Shown here: piece by piece, positions 1 to 9,298 of the stretch
Numbering within the stretch: the stretch's first letter is position 1
Layout: the number at the start of each line of letters is the position of its first letter
Assembly: GCF_026163695.1 (NCBI RefSeq)
Contig: NZ_JAOTID010000007.1
Span: forward strand, 161,251-225,250
Source of the DNA: Shumkonia mesophila
GTDB lineage: Bacteria > Pseudomonadota > Alphaproteobacteria > Rhodospirillales > Shumkoniaceae
DNA length: 64,000 nt
Direction of reading: 5' to 3'
Translations under genes and position numbers: made by a program
The notes under the pieces: model-generated
What the model was told of the DNA's origin: nothing
The model's database searches: none
Seen by the model: the letters and a program-made list of their open reading frames with translations, nothing else

Positions 1-1525
1 GCCGGGTGCCGTCGAAGGCCGCTCCCAGATAGAGGTTGTAGCGGCCGGGGTTGCGGCCGACGAGGCCGATCTCGGCGATGTAGGGCCGGGCGCAGCCGTT
101 GGGGCAGCCGGTCATGCGGATGACGATGGCGTCGTCGCGCAGCCCCGCCCGCTCCATCACGTTCTCCAGTTCCGTGACCAGCGACGGCAGGTAACGCTCG
201 GCGTCGGTCAACGCCAGGCCGCAGGTCGGCAGCGCCACGCAGGCCATGGCGTTGAGCCGGAGCCCGCTGAAGTCGTTGGTCAGGCCGTATTCCTTGAGCA
301 GGCGCTCGATGCCGGGCTTCTGGCGGGCCGACATTCCGGCGACGACGACGTTCTGGTTGGGGGTCAGGCGGAAGTCGCCGTCCTTCAGCACCTTGGCGAT
401 TTCCCTGAGGCCCGTTTTCATGGGGCGATCGGGGGTGTCCTTCACGCGGCCGTTCTCGATGGCGATGGCGTAGTTCCAGCGGCCGCGATGGTCCTTGGTC
501 CAGCCCAGGCGGTCGCCTGTGCTGTCGAACGAAAATGGGCGTGGCGGCTCAAGCGCGTAGCCCAGGCGGCGTTCCACCGCGGCCTTGAACCACTTAAGCC
601 CGCGGTCCTCGATGGTGTATTTCAGACGGGCGTGCTTGCGGTTGGCGCGATCCCCGAAATCGCGCTGCACGGTCACCACCTTCTCGGCCACGTCGACGGC
701 CTGTTCGGGCGTGCAGAAGGCCATGACGTCGGCCAGCCGCGGGAAGGTCTCGGGCTCGCCGTGGGTCATCCCCATGCCGCCGCCGACGCTGACGTTGTAG
801 CCGACCACCGATCCGGACTTGTCGACGATGGCGATGAAGCCGAGGTCGTGGGCCAGAACATCGACGTCGTTGCCGGGCGGAATCGCCACCGCGATCTTGA
901 ATTTGCGGGGCAGATACTTCGACCCGTAAATCGGTTCGACCACCCGGCCCTCCGAGGTGTCGAGGATCTTTTCCCCCTCCAGCCAGATCTCGTGGTAGGC
1001 CGGAGTTTGCGGCAGCAGGTGCTCGCTGAGCGCGCGGGCGAGTTCGTGGGCCGCCGCTGATGCCCGCGATTCATGCGGATTGGGGTTGCAGATGACGTTG
1101 CGGTTGACGTCGCCGCAGGCCGCCAGCGTGTCCAGCAGCGCGCCGTTGATCGCCTGGATGGACCGTTTCAGGTTGGTCTTGATGATGCCGTGGAACTGAA
1201 ACGCCTGCCGCGTGGTCAGCCGCAGGGTGCCGCTGCCGTAGGCGTCGGCGATGCGGTCCATTTCCAGCCATTGCGCCGGTGTGGTGACGCCGCCCGGCAC
1301 GCGCACCCGCACCATGAAGCCGAAGGCCCGCTCCATCCGCTTGCGCCGCCGTTCCGGGCGCAGGTCGCGGTCGTCCTGAAGATAGATGCCGTGGAACTTG
1401 GTGAGCTGCTGGTCGTCCTCGACGATGCCGCCGGTCACCGCTTCGTCCAGGCCCTCGGCGATGGTGCCGCGCAGATAGCGGCTGGCCTCCTTGATGGTCT
1501 CGTTCTTCGACAGGGTTTCGGACAT
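1..1525 (-). CDS. cysI: Sulfite reductase hemoprotein (beta) subunit, 3' end cut by window
   Basis: This is the siroheme and iron-sulfur subunit of assimilatory sulfite reductase, which reduces sulfite to sulfide in the cytoplasm with electrons from the flavoprotein encoded just upstream. The window holds about 508 codons; the family is usually about 550-570 residues, so only the C-terminal tail is missing. The start is the ATG at 1525 (MSETLSKNETIKEASRYLRG). The four cluster and siroheme cysteines are visible near the left edge: a C-x5-C pair (ACVALPTC) and the MTGCPNGCARP motif. It lies 12 bp downstream of the cysJ stop, so the two genes form one leftward operon. No frame problem is seen. 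Confidence 0.95.
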   Translation of the reverse strand, partial: MSETLSKNETIKEASRYLRGTIAEGLDEAVTGGIVEDDQQLTKFHGIYLQDDRDLRPERRRKRMERAFGFMVRVRVPGGVTTPAQWLEMDRIADAYGSGTLRLTTRQAFQFHGIIKTNLKRSIQAINGALLDTLAACGDVNRNVICNPNPHESRASAAAHELARALSEHLLPQTPAYHEIWLEGEKILDTSEGRVVEPIYGSKYLPRKFKIAVAIPPGNDVDVLAHDLGFIAIVDKSGSVVGYNVSVGGGMGMTHGEPETFPRLADVMAFCTPEQAVDVAEKVVTVQRDFGDRANRKHARLKYTIEDRGLKWFKAAVERRLGYALEPPRPFSFDSTGDRLGWTKDHRGRWNYAIAIENGRVKDTPDRPMKTGLREIAKVLKDGDFRLTPNQNVVVAGMSARQKPGIERLLKEYGLTNDFSGLRLNAMACVALPTCGLALTDAERYLPSLVTELENVMERAGLRDDAIVIRMTGCPNGCARPYIAEIGLVGRNPGRYNLYLGAAFDGTR

Positions 1526-1537
1526 GGCGGCCTTCCC

Positions 1538-3325
1538 TCAGTAGACGTCGCGCTGATAGCGGCCGGCCTTGGCGAGCCCAGCCAGATAGGCCTCGGCGTC
1601 CGCTTCCGAACGCCCGCCGACATCGGCCACGATGGCCTTAAGCGTCGCGTGCACATCCTTGGCCATGTGCTTCTCGTCGCCGCAGACGTAAAGATGGGCG
1701 CCGCCTTCCAGCCACGAGAACACGTCACCGCGTCGCTCCCACAGCCGATGCTGGACGTAGACCTTCTCGGCGGCATCGCGTGAGAAGGCGACGTCGATGC
1801 GATCCAGCACGCCCTCCTTCACGAAATCCTGCCAGTCGAGCTGATAGAGGAAATCGTGGACATAGCGGCGGTCGCCGAAGAACAGCCAGTTGCGCCCCTT
1901 TGCGCCGGTGGCCTGACGTTCCTGGAGGAAGGCGCGGAAGGGGGCGACGCCGGTGCCGGGGCCGATCATGATGACGTCGCGCCCGGTGTCGGCCGGCAGC
2001 CGGAAATGGCGGTTCGGCTTGACGTAAACTTTGAGGCGGTCGCCCTTGGCCACGCGGTCGGCGACGAAGGTCGAGACGACGCCCCTGCGTGCCCGGCCGT
2101 GGCTTTCGTAGCGCACGGCGGAAATCAGCAGGTGGGCCTCGTCCGGCGCCGCCTTCAGGCTCGACGCGATGGAGTAGAGGCGCGGCGGCAGCGTGCGGAG
2201 GACGCCCACCAGCTGCTCGGCCGTCAGGCCGTGGGGAAAGTCCTCCAGCAGGTCGACGATCTGCCGCCCTTCCAGGTAGGGAAGAAGATCGGCGCCTTCG
2301 GCCAGGGCTTGCAGCTTGGCGTCCTCGGTCAGCCGGCCGTAAGCCTCGATGACGGGGCGCGTCAGCGTTGTGATGTCATAGCGTTCGGCCAGCAGTTGGC
2401 CAACCGGGACCCCCTCGACCGCAGCTCCGCCATCGATGCGGGCGGCCTTCAGTACCGCCTCGACCATGGCCGGGTCGTTGACGGGCACGATGCCCAGCGA
2501 ATCGCCCGGCTCGTAGGCAAGCCCCGACCCGGCCAGCGACAGTTCGACGTGGAGCGTCTCCTTATCCGAACGGCTGCTGTTCAGGTCGACGATGTCGGCG
2601 ACTTCGGCCTCGAAGGGGTGGCTGCGCGAATAGGCGGCGGGCCGTCGGGTGTCCAGTTGGATGACGTCTCCGCCGCTGCCCGCTTGCGCGGCCTCGTTGG
2701 GCTCGCCCAGGCGGTTCAGCGCCTTGCCGATCCACGCGGCGGCCGGTGCCTCGAAGTCGAGGTCGCAGTCGATGCGCTCGGCCATCCGCTCGCCGCCCAG
2801 CTCGGCCAGCCGGGCGTCGATGCGCTTGCCGGTTTCGCAGAAATTCACGTAGGCGGAATCGCCCAGCGCCAGGACCGCAAAGCGCACGCCCTCGAAGCGG
2901 GGCGCATCCTCGGCCATCAGGGCGTTATAGAAGCCGGTCGCGCGCTCCGGCGGCGAACCTTCCCCCCACGTGCTGGCGATGACGAGAAGGTTGCGGGTCT
3001 TGGCGATGTCCGCCGGGGTCGCGTCGGCCATGTCGGCAACCGTCGCGGCGAAGCCCTGGCGGGCCGCCGCCTTCTTGGCGTCGGCGGCCAATTCTTCGGC
3101 GTTGCCGGACTCGGTGGCGAACAGGATGGTCAGCGGCTGGCGCGCTACGGTCGTCGGCGCCGCCGTTTCGACCGGCCGCCCGGCCGCCTGATAGCCGGCC
3201 AGGAAGCCGCTCAGCCAAACCCGCTGTTCGGCGTCGGTGTCGGCCATCACCCGGTTGAGCAGGTCGATCTGTTCGCGCTCGAAGGGCGCCGTAACGGGGA
3301 TGACGGGGGCGGCAAGAGTCGACAT
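1538..3325 (-). CDS. cysJ: Sulfite reductase flavoprotein (alpha) subunit
   Basis: This 595-residue flavoprotein passes electrons from NADPH through FAD and FMN to the CysI hemoprotein. In order it has an N-terminal region with the TILFATESGNAEELA FMN-binding start of a flavodoxin domain, a connecting and FAD-binding domain (PRLYSIASS), and a ferredoxin-reductase-like NADPH domain with GPGTGVAPFRAFLQER and a C-terminal YQRDVY. The aromatic C-terminus is typical of the family. The frame is open back to 3394, but the ATG at 3325 is preferred because AGGAAAG lies just before it. It is the first gene of the leftward cysJ-cysI operon and sits below an AT-rich promoter at about 3380-3440. Confidence 0.96.
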   Translation of the reverse strand: MSTLAAPVIPVTAPFEREQIDLLNRVMADTDAEQRVWLSGFLAGYQAAGRPVETAAPTTVARQPLTILFATESGNAEELAADAKKAAARQGFAATVADMADATPADIAKTRNLLVIASTWGEGSPPERATGFYNALMAEDAPRFEGVRFAVLALGDSAYVNFCETGKRIDARLAELGGERMAERIDCDLDFEAPAAAWIGKALNRLGEPNEAAQAGSGGDVIQLDTRRPAAYSRSHPFEAEVADIVDLNSSRSDKETLHVELSLAGSGLAYEPGDSLGIVPVNDPAMVEAVLKAARIDGGAAVEGVPVGQLLAERYDITTLTRPVIEAYGRLTEDAKLQALAEGADLLPYLEGRQIVDLLEDFPHGLTAEQLVGVLRTLPPRLYSIASSLKAAPDEAHLLISAVRYESHGRARRGVVSTFVADRVAKGDRLKVYVKPNRHFRLPADTGRDVIMIGPGTGVAPFRAFLQERQATGAKGRNWLFFGDRRYVHDFLYQLDWQDFVKEGVLDRIDVAFSRDAAEKVYVQHRLWERRGDVFSWLEGGAHLYVCGDEKHMAKDVHATLKAIVADVGGRSEADAEAYLAGLAKAGRYQRDVY

Positions 3326-3383
3326 GAGCTTTCCTGACGGGGCTAAGGAGGGCCGCAGCTCCGGCGCACGGCCACGAAAAGGT

Positions 3384-3413
3384 ATAATATACAAATTAAA
3401 ATGTGTATATTAT
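3384..3413. promoter_or_regulatory. AT-rich promoter region with a perfect inverted repeat upstream of cysJ
   Basis: The sequence holds the arms ATAATATACA (3384-3393) and TGTATATTAT (3404-3413), an exact 10-bp inverted repeat with a 10-nt spacer. It lies in about 60 bp of almost pure A+T in a GC-rich genome. It is 59 bp upstream of the cysJ start and between cysJ and a rightward gene at 3501. The arms contain TATTAT and TATAAT-like boxes, so a protein bound here would cover a promoter. The likely role is an operator for the sulfite reductase operon; the regulator is not identifiable from the window. Confidence 0.6.
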
Positions 3414-3500
3414 TTATATTTAACTATATAAATACGATATAAATTCAGTCAACAACATTCTGCGACGGTAGATTGATTCGCGGGCGACGGGTTGCCCGGC

Positions 3501-4322
3501 ATGGCGTTCTGGATCTTTTTGGTGGGCGGCAAGGGAACGCGCCTGGGCTCGCTCGCCGCCGACACGCCGAAGCCATTGCTGCCGGTGGGCGGCCGGCCGT
3601 TTCTCGACTACCTGCTCGATCGTGCGGTCTGCCTTGGGGCCGACGAGATTTTGCTGCTTGCCGGGCATCTCGCCGGAAAGGTCGTGGCGTCCTATCACGC
3701 CCGGCCCTGGAATGGCGTGCCGGTACGCTGCCACGTCGAGGCCGAACCCATGGGGACGGCGGGGGCGTTGCGCCAGGCCTCGGCGCAGCTGCCGGCGCGC
3801 TGGGTCCTGATGAACGGGGATACGCTGTTCGACGTCGATCCCGCCCGTCTCGACCAGTCGGGAGAAGAATGGATGGTCAGCATGGCCCTGCGTCGGCTGG
3901 ACGATACGGCTCGGTCGGGCACGGTTTCTCTCAAGGACGGGCGGGTGGACGAGTTTCACGAGCGCGGAACGGGCGGGCCCGGGCTGGTCAATGCCGGCGT
4001 TTACGTCATGCGCCGCGAAACCGTCGCCCTGCTCCTGGAATTCTACGATTTCGCCATCGAGGTCGCGACCGAGGCGCCCTTCGCAACCGACGAGGCCGAC
4101 CGGTTGATCGCCTTGGCGCGGAACCAGGCCCGGCATACTCCGGAAGAAGCGTTAAGCGACGTCGAGGCCTTGCTGGCCCGCATGAAGGCGTTGCCGGCCG
4201 AAGCCGGCCTGGAACTGTGCCGGTTCGTCGATCGGCACCGCGCGCTCTTCGATGTCGCCGACGCTGCTTTGCCCCGGTCCGAACCGGTACCGCGGGGACG
4301 ACGGAAAGCGGCGATACAATAG
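3501..4322 (+). CDS. Sugar-1-phosphate nucleotidyltransferase with atypical C-terminus
   Basis: The N-terminal 180 or so residues are a nucleotidyltransferase of the mannose-1-P / heptose-1-P guanylyltransferase type. They show the signature LVGGKGTRLGSLAADTPKPLLPVGGRPFLDYLL, the acceptor-side motif EAEPMGTAGALR and the metal motif MNGDTLFDVD. Such enzymes activate sugar phosphates for cell-surface glycans. After VNAGVYVMRRETVALL the protein leaves the family pattern: the usual DIG-containing ending is absent and a helical, charged tail of about 95 residues follows. This may be a fusion or a remodelled gene. The ATG at 3501 is chosen over an upstream TTG at 3492. The gene is isolated and converges on the TRAP operon. 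Confidence 0.75.
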   Translation: MAFWIFLVGGKGTRLGSLAADTPKPLLPVGGRPFLDYLLDRAVCLGADEILLLAGHLAGKVVASYHARPWNGVPVRCHVEAEPMGTAGALRQASAQLPARWVLMNGDTLFDVDPARLDQSGEEWMVSMALRRLDDTARSGTVSLKDGRVDEFHERGTGGPGLVNAGVYVMRRETVALLLEFYDFAIEVATEAPFATDEADRLIALARNQARHTPEEALSDVEALLARMKALPAEAGLELCRFVDRHRALFDVADAALPRSEPVPRGRRKAAIQ

Positions 4323-4330
4323 GCGACCGC

Positions 4331-5623
4331 TCAACGCATCTTGGACGGAAGCCACAGCGACAGTTCCGGGACCAGGATGATCAGCGTGAGAATGGCAAGC
4401 ATCGTCAGATAGAAGGGCGTGAAGCCCTTGACGGCGTCCTCGATGCTGATGCGGGCGATCGAGCAGCCGACGAACAGTGACGTGCCAACCGGCGGCGTAC
4501 ACAGGCCGATTCCCAGGTTGACCATCATGATGATGCCGAAATGGATCGGGTCGAAGCCGACCGCGGTCACCACCGGCAGCAGGATGGGGGTCATCAGCAG
4601 GATCAGGATTCCCATATCGACCAGCATGCCCAGAACCAGCAGCAGCAGGTTGACCATAAGCATGACGACCAGCGGATCGCTGGAAACGCTGGTGAAAAAT
4701 GCCGATACCATCACCGGAACCTTCAGCCAGGCCAGCAGGAAGGCAAAGACCGATGACGCCCCGATGATGGCAATGATCATCGACAAGGTCTTCAGCGAGC
4801 GCAGGAAAACGTTCAGCACGTCCCGCGGGCCCAGGGACCGGTAAACGAACACGGTGATGATCAGGCCGTAGACCGAGGCGACCGCGGCCGACTCGGTGGC
4901 GGTAAAAATGCCGAACAGGATGCCGCCGATGATGATGAAGATGACGAACAGGCCGGCGATCGCATCGAGGAAGATGCGGAGGGATTGTCGCAGGGAATAG
5001 GTATCGCCGCGCGGAAACTTCTTCAGGACGGCAATGACGTAGCACACCGTCATCAGGCTGCAACCGAACAGGATGCCCGGGATATAGCCGGCGATGAACA
5101 GTTTGCTGATCGACAGACCTCCCGCCGCGAGGGCGTAATAGATCATGTTCTGGCTGGGCGGGATGATGATGCCCTGCACCGAACCCGAGACGGTTACCGC
5201 GGTCGCGAAATCGGCGGGATACCCTTTCTTTTTCATCAGGGGGATGAGAAAGGTGCCGATAGCCGACACGTCGGCCACCGAGGAACCGGAAATCCCGCCG
5301 AACAGCATGCTCGCCAGCACATTGACCATGGCCAGGCCACCGCGCACCTTGCCGACGACGGCGTCGGCAAGCCTGATGATCTTGTCCGACATGCCGCCGT
5401 CGCTCATGAGTTCGCCGGCGATGATGAAGAAGGGGACGGCAAGGAACGTGAAGCTGTTCAAGCCGGAGACCATCTTCTGCAGCAGCACCACCAGGGGAAT
5501 GTCCAGGTACAGTCCACAGGTCACCGAGGCGGCGATCAGGGCGACGGCAATGGGCACCCGGATCAGGATCAGCCCGAAGAAAGCCGCCAACAAGATGATC
5601 AGCGCGGTGGCGTCCGTGGTCAT
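4331..5623 (-). CDS. TRAP transporter large permease subunit (DctM family)
   Basis: This 430-residue, strongly hydrophobic protein is the large membrane subunit of a tripartite ATP-independent periplasmic transporter, which carries the sodium-coupled transport path. Many membrane segments are visible, with family motifs such as FGGISGSSVADVSAIGTFLIP, IIPPSQNMIYYA and a late NLGIGLCTPPVGTSLFVGC. Length is normal for DctM. Its start overlaps the stop of the small permease gene by 4 nt (ATGA), which suggests translational coupling. It is the last gene of the leftward nagB-nagA-dctP-dctQ-dctM unit, so an amino sugar is the likely cargo. Confidence 0.93.
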   Translation of the reverse strand: MTTDATALIILLAAFFGLILIRVPIAVALIAASVTCGLYLDIPLVVLLQKMVSGLNSFTFLAVPFFIIAGELMSDGGMSDKIIRLADAVVGKVRGGLAMVNVLASMLFGGISGSSVADVSAIGTFLIPLMKKKGYPADFATAVTVSGSVQGIIIPPSQNMIYYALAAGGLSISKLFIAGYIPGILFGCSLMTVCYVIAVLKKFPRGDTYSLRQSLRIFLDAIAGLFVIFIIIGGILFGIFTATESAAVASVYGLIITVFVYRSLGPRDVLNVFLRSLKTLSMIIAIIGASSVFAFLLAWLKVPVMVSAFFTSVSSDPLVVMLMVNLLLLVLGMLVDMGILILLMTPILLPVVTAVGFDPIHFGIIMMVNLGIGLCTPPVGTSLFVGCSIARISIEDAVKGFTPFYLTMLAILTLIILVPELSLWLPSKMR

Positions 5624-6123
5624 TCAGATCCCTCCAGCCGCTCGATGATCGAGGTTGCGGCGAAGGCGTCCGGCCGGAACAGGTGTATGCCGGCGTAGAA
5701 GGCGGTCAGGCCACCCGACAGGATCAGGCTGTAATAGAGAACGGCTTTCGATATCCCGAGGGCGGGCATGCTCTGGATGGCGGTCTTGGCAACCAGCACG
5801 CCGCCGTAATGGATCATCAGTCCGGCGAGGATCAGAATCAGCACGTCGGACAGGATCTGCAAAACCCGAATGGCGGCGTCCGGCAAGTTGCGGGTCAACG
5901 AATGGAGCGCGATGTGGTAGTTGTGCCCGAACCCCAGCGCCATGCTCATATAGCCGAACCAGATCAGGATCAGCAGGGTCAGTTCCTCAGACCAACTGGT
6001 CGGATCGTTGAACACGTAGCGCAACACGACCTGTGAAAAGATGATCGCCAGCATGGCGATCAACTGGATGGCGCAGAGATACACCACCGTATGGTCGATG
6101 AAGACAACGATCCGCCGGATCAT
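5620..6123 (-). CDS. TRAP transporter small permease subunit (DctQ family)
   Basis: This 167-residue protein has four predicted membrane segments and the DctQ pattern: RRIVVFIDHTVVYLCAIQLIAMLAIIFSQVVLRYVF followed by the WSEELTLLILIWFGYMSMALGF block. It pairs with the large permease and the periplasmic binding protein. The gene lies between the binding-protein gene (102 bp gap) and the large permease gene (4-nt overlap). The longer gap before it may hold a short spacer hairpin, but no clear terminator was found. Confidence 0.92.
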   Translation of the reverse strand: MIRRIVVFIDHTVVYLCAIQLIAMLAIIFSQVVLRYVFNDPTSWSEELTLLILIWFGYMSMALGFGHNYHIALHSLTRNLPDAAIRVLQILSDVLILILAGLMIHYGGVLVAKTAIQSMPALGISKAVLYYSLILSGGLTAFYAGIHLFRPDAFAATSIIERLEGSE

Positions 6124-6225
6124 ACCTACTTCTTCCTCGCCATCCGCCCGTCCTTTCAGAACCCATGCGACCGGAAAACCGCGGGGGCGACGGGTGGTCG
6201 TCCCCGCGGCAAGGCATTGCGGGCG

Positions 6226-7209
6226 TTACTTGACGGATTCGATCCGCTTGAGCATGTCCGCGTAGTCGGGGAACGTCGCATAGATTTCGTTGACCGCCTT
6301 GCGGAACGGCGCGTTGTCGATGGTTGTGATGACGACGCCGGCGGCGATGGCTTTCTTCTTGGCCTCTTCGTTGCCCTTGACCATGAGATCGCGCTCGAAG
6401 ATGGCGGCTTCCATGCCGGCGGCCAGGACGGCCGTCCGGTGTTCCTTCGAAAGGGAATCCAGCTTGTCCTTGCTCATCAACAGCATCGCCGGCGGGCTCA
6501 GGTGGTTGTCCTCGGTGAAGAAGGGAGCGACCTCGAAGTGGCCGGAGGTCACATAGCTGACATAGTCGTTCTCCGCCCCGTCGATGACGCCGGTCTCAAG
6601 GGCCGAGTAAACCTCGCCATAGTTCATCGGGGTCGGCGTGGCACCCAGCAGCTTGACCATCTGGATCGAGATCGGCGCCGGCTGGACGCGGATCTTCTTG
6701 CCCTTGAGGTCGCTCAGGCTTTTGATCTGCTTGCCCTTGATCGTATAGAAGGAGCGGGTTCCGGCCTCCATGTAACCGAGATTGACCAGGCCCTGCTTCT
6801 CGAGCGCGGCATCGACCTCCTTGCCGATCTTGCCGTCGAGCACCTTGAACTTGTGGTCGATGTCACGGAACACGTAAGGCAGCGTGAAGACGCCCACTTC
6901 CTTGACCACGTTGCCGACCACCACGCTGTTCACGCGGGCAAATTCGATCGCGCCAAGCTGGGCCTGCTCGATGGTCTCGGGCTCCTGGCCAAGTTGGGCG
7001 GCGGTATAGACAGACACCTCGATTTCGCCGTTGGTCTTTTCTTTGACCAGCTTGGCGAAGTGATGCATGGCGACGGAAACCGGATTGTTTTCCGGCTGGT
7101 TCTCGGCCAGGCGCATCGTGATCTTGGCGGCGCTTGCCGGATGGATTCCGCCCAATGCCATCGCGGCGATGGCGACGAGGCCGAGGCCCCAGAAGGTTTT
7201 CGATTTCAT
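6226..7209 (-). CDS. TRAP transporter substrate-binding protein (DctP family)
   Basis: This 327-residue periplasmic protein binds the substrate and delivers it to the DctQM permease. It begins with a signal peptide (MKSKTFWGLGLVAIAAMALGG, cleavage likely after ASA). The body has the DctP fold pattern, including KGKKIRVQPAPISIQMVKLLGATPTPMNYGEVYSALETGVIDGAEND, with the arginine in the RVQ block that normally pairs with a carboxylate of the ligand. The start at 7209 is supported by GGAGAAGAG upstream and by a 4-nt ATGA overlap with the nagA stop. That coupling ties the transporter to amino-sugar catabolism. A carboxylated amino sugar such as a sialic-acid-like compound would fit, but this is inference. 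Confidence 0.93.
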   Translation of the reverse strand: MKSKTFWGLGLVAIAAMALGGIHPASAAKITMRLAENQPENNPVSVAMHHFAKLVKEKTNGEIEVSVYTAAQLGQEPETIEQAQLGAIEFARVNSVVVGNVVKEVGVFTLPYVFRDIDHKFKVLDGKIGKEVDAALEKQGLVNLGYMEAGTRSFYTIKGKQIKSLSDLKGKKIRVQPAPISIQMVKLLGATPTPMNYGEVYSALETGVIDGAENDYVSYVTSGHFEVAPFFTEDNHLSPPAMLLMSKDKLDSLSKEHRTAVLAAGMEAAIFERDLMVKGNEEAKKKAIAAGVVITTIDNAPFRKAVNEIYATFPDYADMLKRIESVK

Positions 7210-8432
7210 GATCTCTTCTCCTGCTCCCCATGTGGAAGGTTCGGTCGAGGCGTGTTGCTCCATATCCATGGACCGAGATGGACCCGCGCGATTTGCGGCC
7301 CGTTCTCGCCATCGATCCATTCAATGAAATCGGCCCATTCGCCGATTGCCGGTACACTCCGCGTCTCTGCGATCGCGTGCAGCGGATTGACGCGGCAGAG
7401 CCGCAGGATGTCATCCCATCCGAAGTCGAACCACGCCATGACGTTGCGGACCATTTGGTCCATCGATACCGACGATCCGGCCAGGTACGGCGACCCGGGG
7501 ATGCGGACCACGCCGTCCGGGCTGCGCTCGATCCGCGCTTCGCCGATGGTATAGATCCCAGCCGGCGTGTTCGGTCCGGCCGCGGCGGCGGCATCGGACG
7601 TCAGGATGGAGCGGCGCACCGTCTTGGCTCGCAGCCAACTGCGAAGAACGGCCGACGGGATGTGGATGCCGTCGGCGATGAAGCCGGCGAACAGCCCGTC
7701 TTCGGCAAGCTGGGAGAACAGGGGGTTGTCGTTTTTCGCAAGCTGGTGGGGTAGGCCATTGCCGAGATGGGTGGACAAGGTCGCCCCGGCCTCGACGGCC
7801 CTGTGAATGGTTTCGGCGTCGGCGGCGGTATGGCCGATGGAGCAGGTGATGCCGCGGGCGCGGAGGATGGGAATCAACTCGATGACGCCGGGCACCTCCG
7901 GAGCCATGGTCAGGATGCGGATCGGCTTGCGGCGGCCGGCCAGAAGGCGTTCGACCGTCGCCAACGAAGCCGGCTTCATGGCATCGGCCGGGTGGCAGCC
8001 GGAATATCCGCCCTGCGTCGAAAGAAAGGGCCCCTCGACATGATAGCCCATCACCATCTGCTGTCCGAGAGCGCTTGCGGCGATGGCGCGGTCGAGGGCA
8101 TCGAGGCGCTCCACCAAGTCGTCCTCGTCCGCGGTGATCAGCGTCGGCAGAAACCGGGTAACCCCGCAAGCCAGGAGTTCGTGAAGCGCGCCCTCGAACG
8201 TCGCCGGCGGTAATGTGGCGGCATTGAAATCAACGCCCGCGAAGCCGTTGACCTGGATGTCCACGAGGCCGCAGGTGACGCAGGGCGCGCGGATTGGCGT
8301 GGTCTCCGCGGGGCGGCAGGGCAGAACGGAATCGATCCGTCCATGCGCATCGACGGCAATGTCGAACCGAGGCGCCTCATCGCCGAAATACACCCTGAAA
8401 GTCGAAGATGCGGCTCGTGCGATGAATGCCAT
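7206..8432 (-). CDS. nagA: N-acetylglucosamine-6-phosphate deacetylase family protein
   Basis: NagA removes the acetyl group from N-acetylglucosamine-6-phosphate before deamination by NagB. The 408-residue protein shows amidohydrolase landmarks: GLVDIQVNGFAGVDFN near the N-terminus, the metal ligand block HVEGPFLS, SIGHTAADAETI, STHLGNG and IADGIHI, and the late LTSDAAAAAG block where the catalytic aspartate is expected. The usual FNAM-P-HHR block is replaced by LGNGLPHQLAKNDNP, so this is a divergent subgroup and its exact N-acyl sugar may differ. It starts 6 bp after nagB and overlaps dctP by 4 nt. Confidence 0.85.
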   Translation of the reverse strand: MAFIARAASSTFRVYFGDEAPRFDIAVDAHGRIDSVLPCRPAETTPIRAPCVTCGLVDIQVNGFAGVDFNAATLPPATFEGALHELLACGVTRFLPTLITADEDDLVERLDALDRAIAASALGQQMVMGYHVEGPFLSTQGGYSGCHPADAMKPASLATVERLLAGRRKPIRILTMAPEVPGVIELIPILRARGITCSIGHTAADAETIHRAVEAGATLSTHLGNGLPHQLAKNDNPLFSQLAEDGLFAGFIADGIHIPSAVLRSWLRAKTVRRSILTSDAAAAAGPNTPAGIYTIGEARIERSPDGVVRIPGSPYLAGSSVSMDQMVRNVMAWFDFGWDDILRLCRVNPLHAIAETRSVPAIGEWADFIEWIDGENGPQIARVHLGPWIWSNTPRPNLPHGEQEKRS

Positions 8433-8438
8433 GGCCCG

Positions 8439-9194
8439 TCAGGTGCCTGTGGAGGAAGACGAAAGTAGGGAGGCGGAAGCCGCATCCAGATACAGATGGG
8501 CGTCGGCATGGTCGCGCAGGATCGAGGCGGGCCTCAGGTTCGACACCGGTTCCTCCAGGCAGGCCTTCACGGCGGGCGCCTTACGAGCATCGGGCACGGT
8601 GCAGATGATGGTTGCGCTCTTCATGATTTGTCGGATCGACATCGACACTGCCCGGGCCGGCACATCGTCCAGCGTCGCGAACCAACCCTCGCCCATTTGC
8701 TGGCGCCGGCAAGGTTCGTCCAACTCGACGACGATGTAGGGGGTTTCAATTTCGAAATCGGCCGGCGGGTCGTTGAATGCCAGATGGCCATTCTCGCCGA
8801 TGCCGACAAAGGCGACATCGATCGGGTCTCGCACAATCGCGTTCCCCAGGCGGGCCAGTTCGCCCTCCAGATAGGCGGCGTCGCCTTCCACGAACACGAA
8901 ACGGCCAAGGTCGGGGACCTTGGCGAGGAATCGCTCCTTCAGGTATTTGCGGAAGCTGGCCGGATGGCTCTCGGGAAGGCCGATGTATTCATCCAGGTGA
9001 AATGCCGTGACTTTCGACCAATCGATGCCGGGGAGTTCAACCAGGGCGGCCAGCAAATCGAACTGGCTTGCGCCGGTGGCCAGGATGATGGCGGCCTTTC
9101 CCTTGCTCGCAATGGCCTTGCGGATCGCTTCGGCGCCGCGAATGGCGCCATCCCGGCCGGCTTCCTGGGCGGTATCGCGTCGATAGACCTGCAC
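8439..9194 (-). CDS. nagB: Glucosamine-6-phosphate deaminase
   Basis: NagB converts glucosamine-6-phosphate to fructose-6-phosphate and ammonia, linking amino sugars to glycolysis. The 251-residue protein has the expected blocks: [15 protein letters not shown], the [22 protein letters not shown] motif, and the active-site loop [17 protein letters not shown], where the usual NEP is NDP. The GTG at 9194 is preferred as start because GAGGAGG sits 6 nt upstream; a TTG at 9209 lies before that site. It is the first gene of the leftward TRAP-nagAB operon and diverges from the ROK regulator at 9299. Confidence 0.9.
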   Translation of the reverse strand: MQVYRRDTAQEAGRDGAIRGAEAIRKAIASKGKAAIILATGASQFDLLAALVELPGIDWSKVTAFHLDEYIGLPESHPASFRKYLKERFLAKVPDLGRFVFVEGDAAYLEGELARLGNAIVRDPIDVAFVGIGENGHLAFNDPPADFEIETPYIVVELDEPCRRQQMGEGWFATLDDVPARAVSMSIRQIMKSATIICTVPDARKAPAVKACLEEPVSNLRPASILRDHADAHLYLDAASASLLSSSSTGT

Positions 9195-9298
9195 CGGACT
9201 CCTCCTCAACCTGAACCTTGCACTGATTTAATAACTTATGGTGTAATCAAATCAAGGTCAATTTTCGCTGTTGGACCTTTTGGCGGAAAGAGGGAGGA

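Noticed and set aside
1856..3337. Rightward open frame of about 490 residues opposite cysJ
   Set aside because: It lies fully antisense to a clear cysJ, has no family pattern, and is expected by chance in GC-rich DNA.
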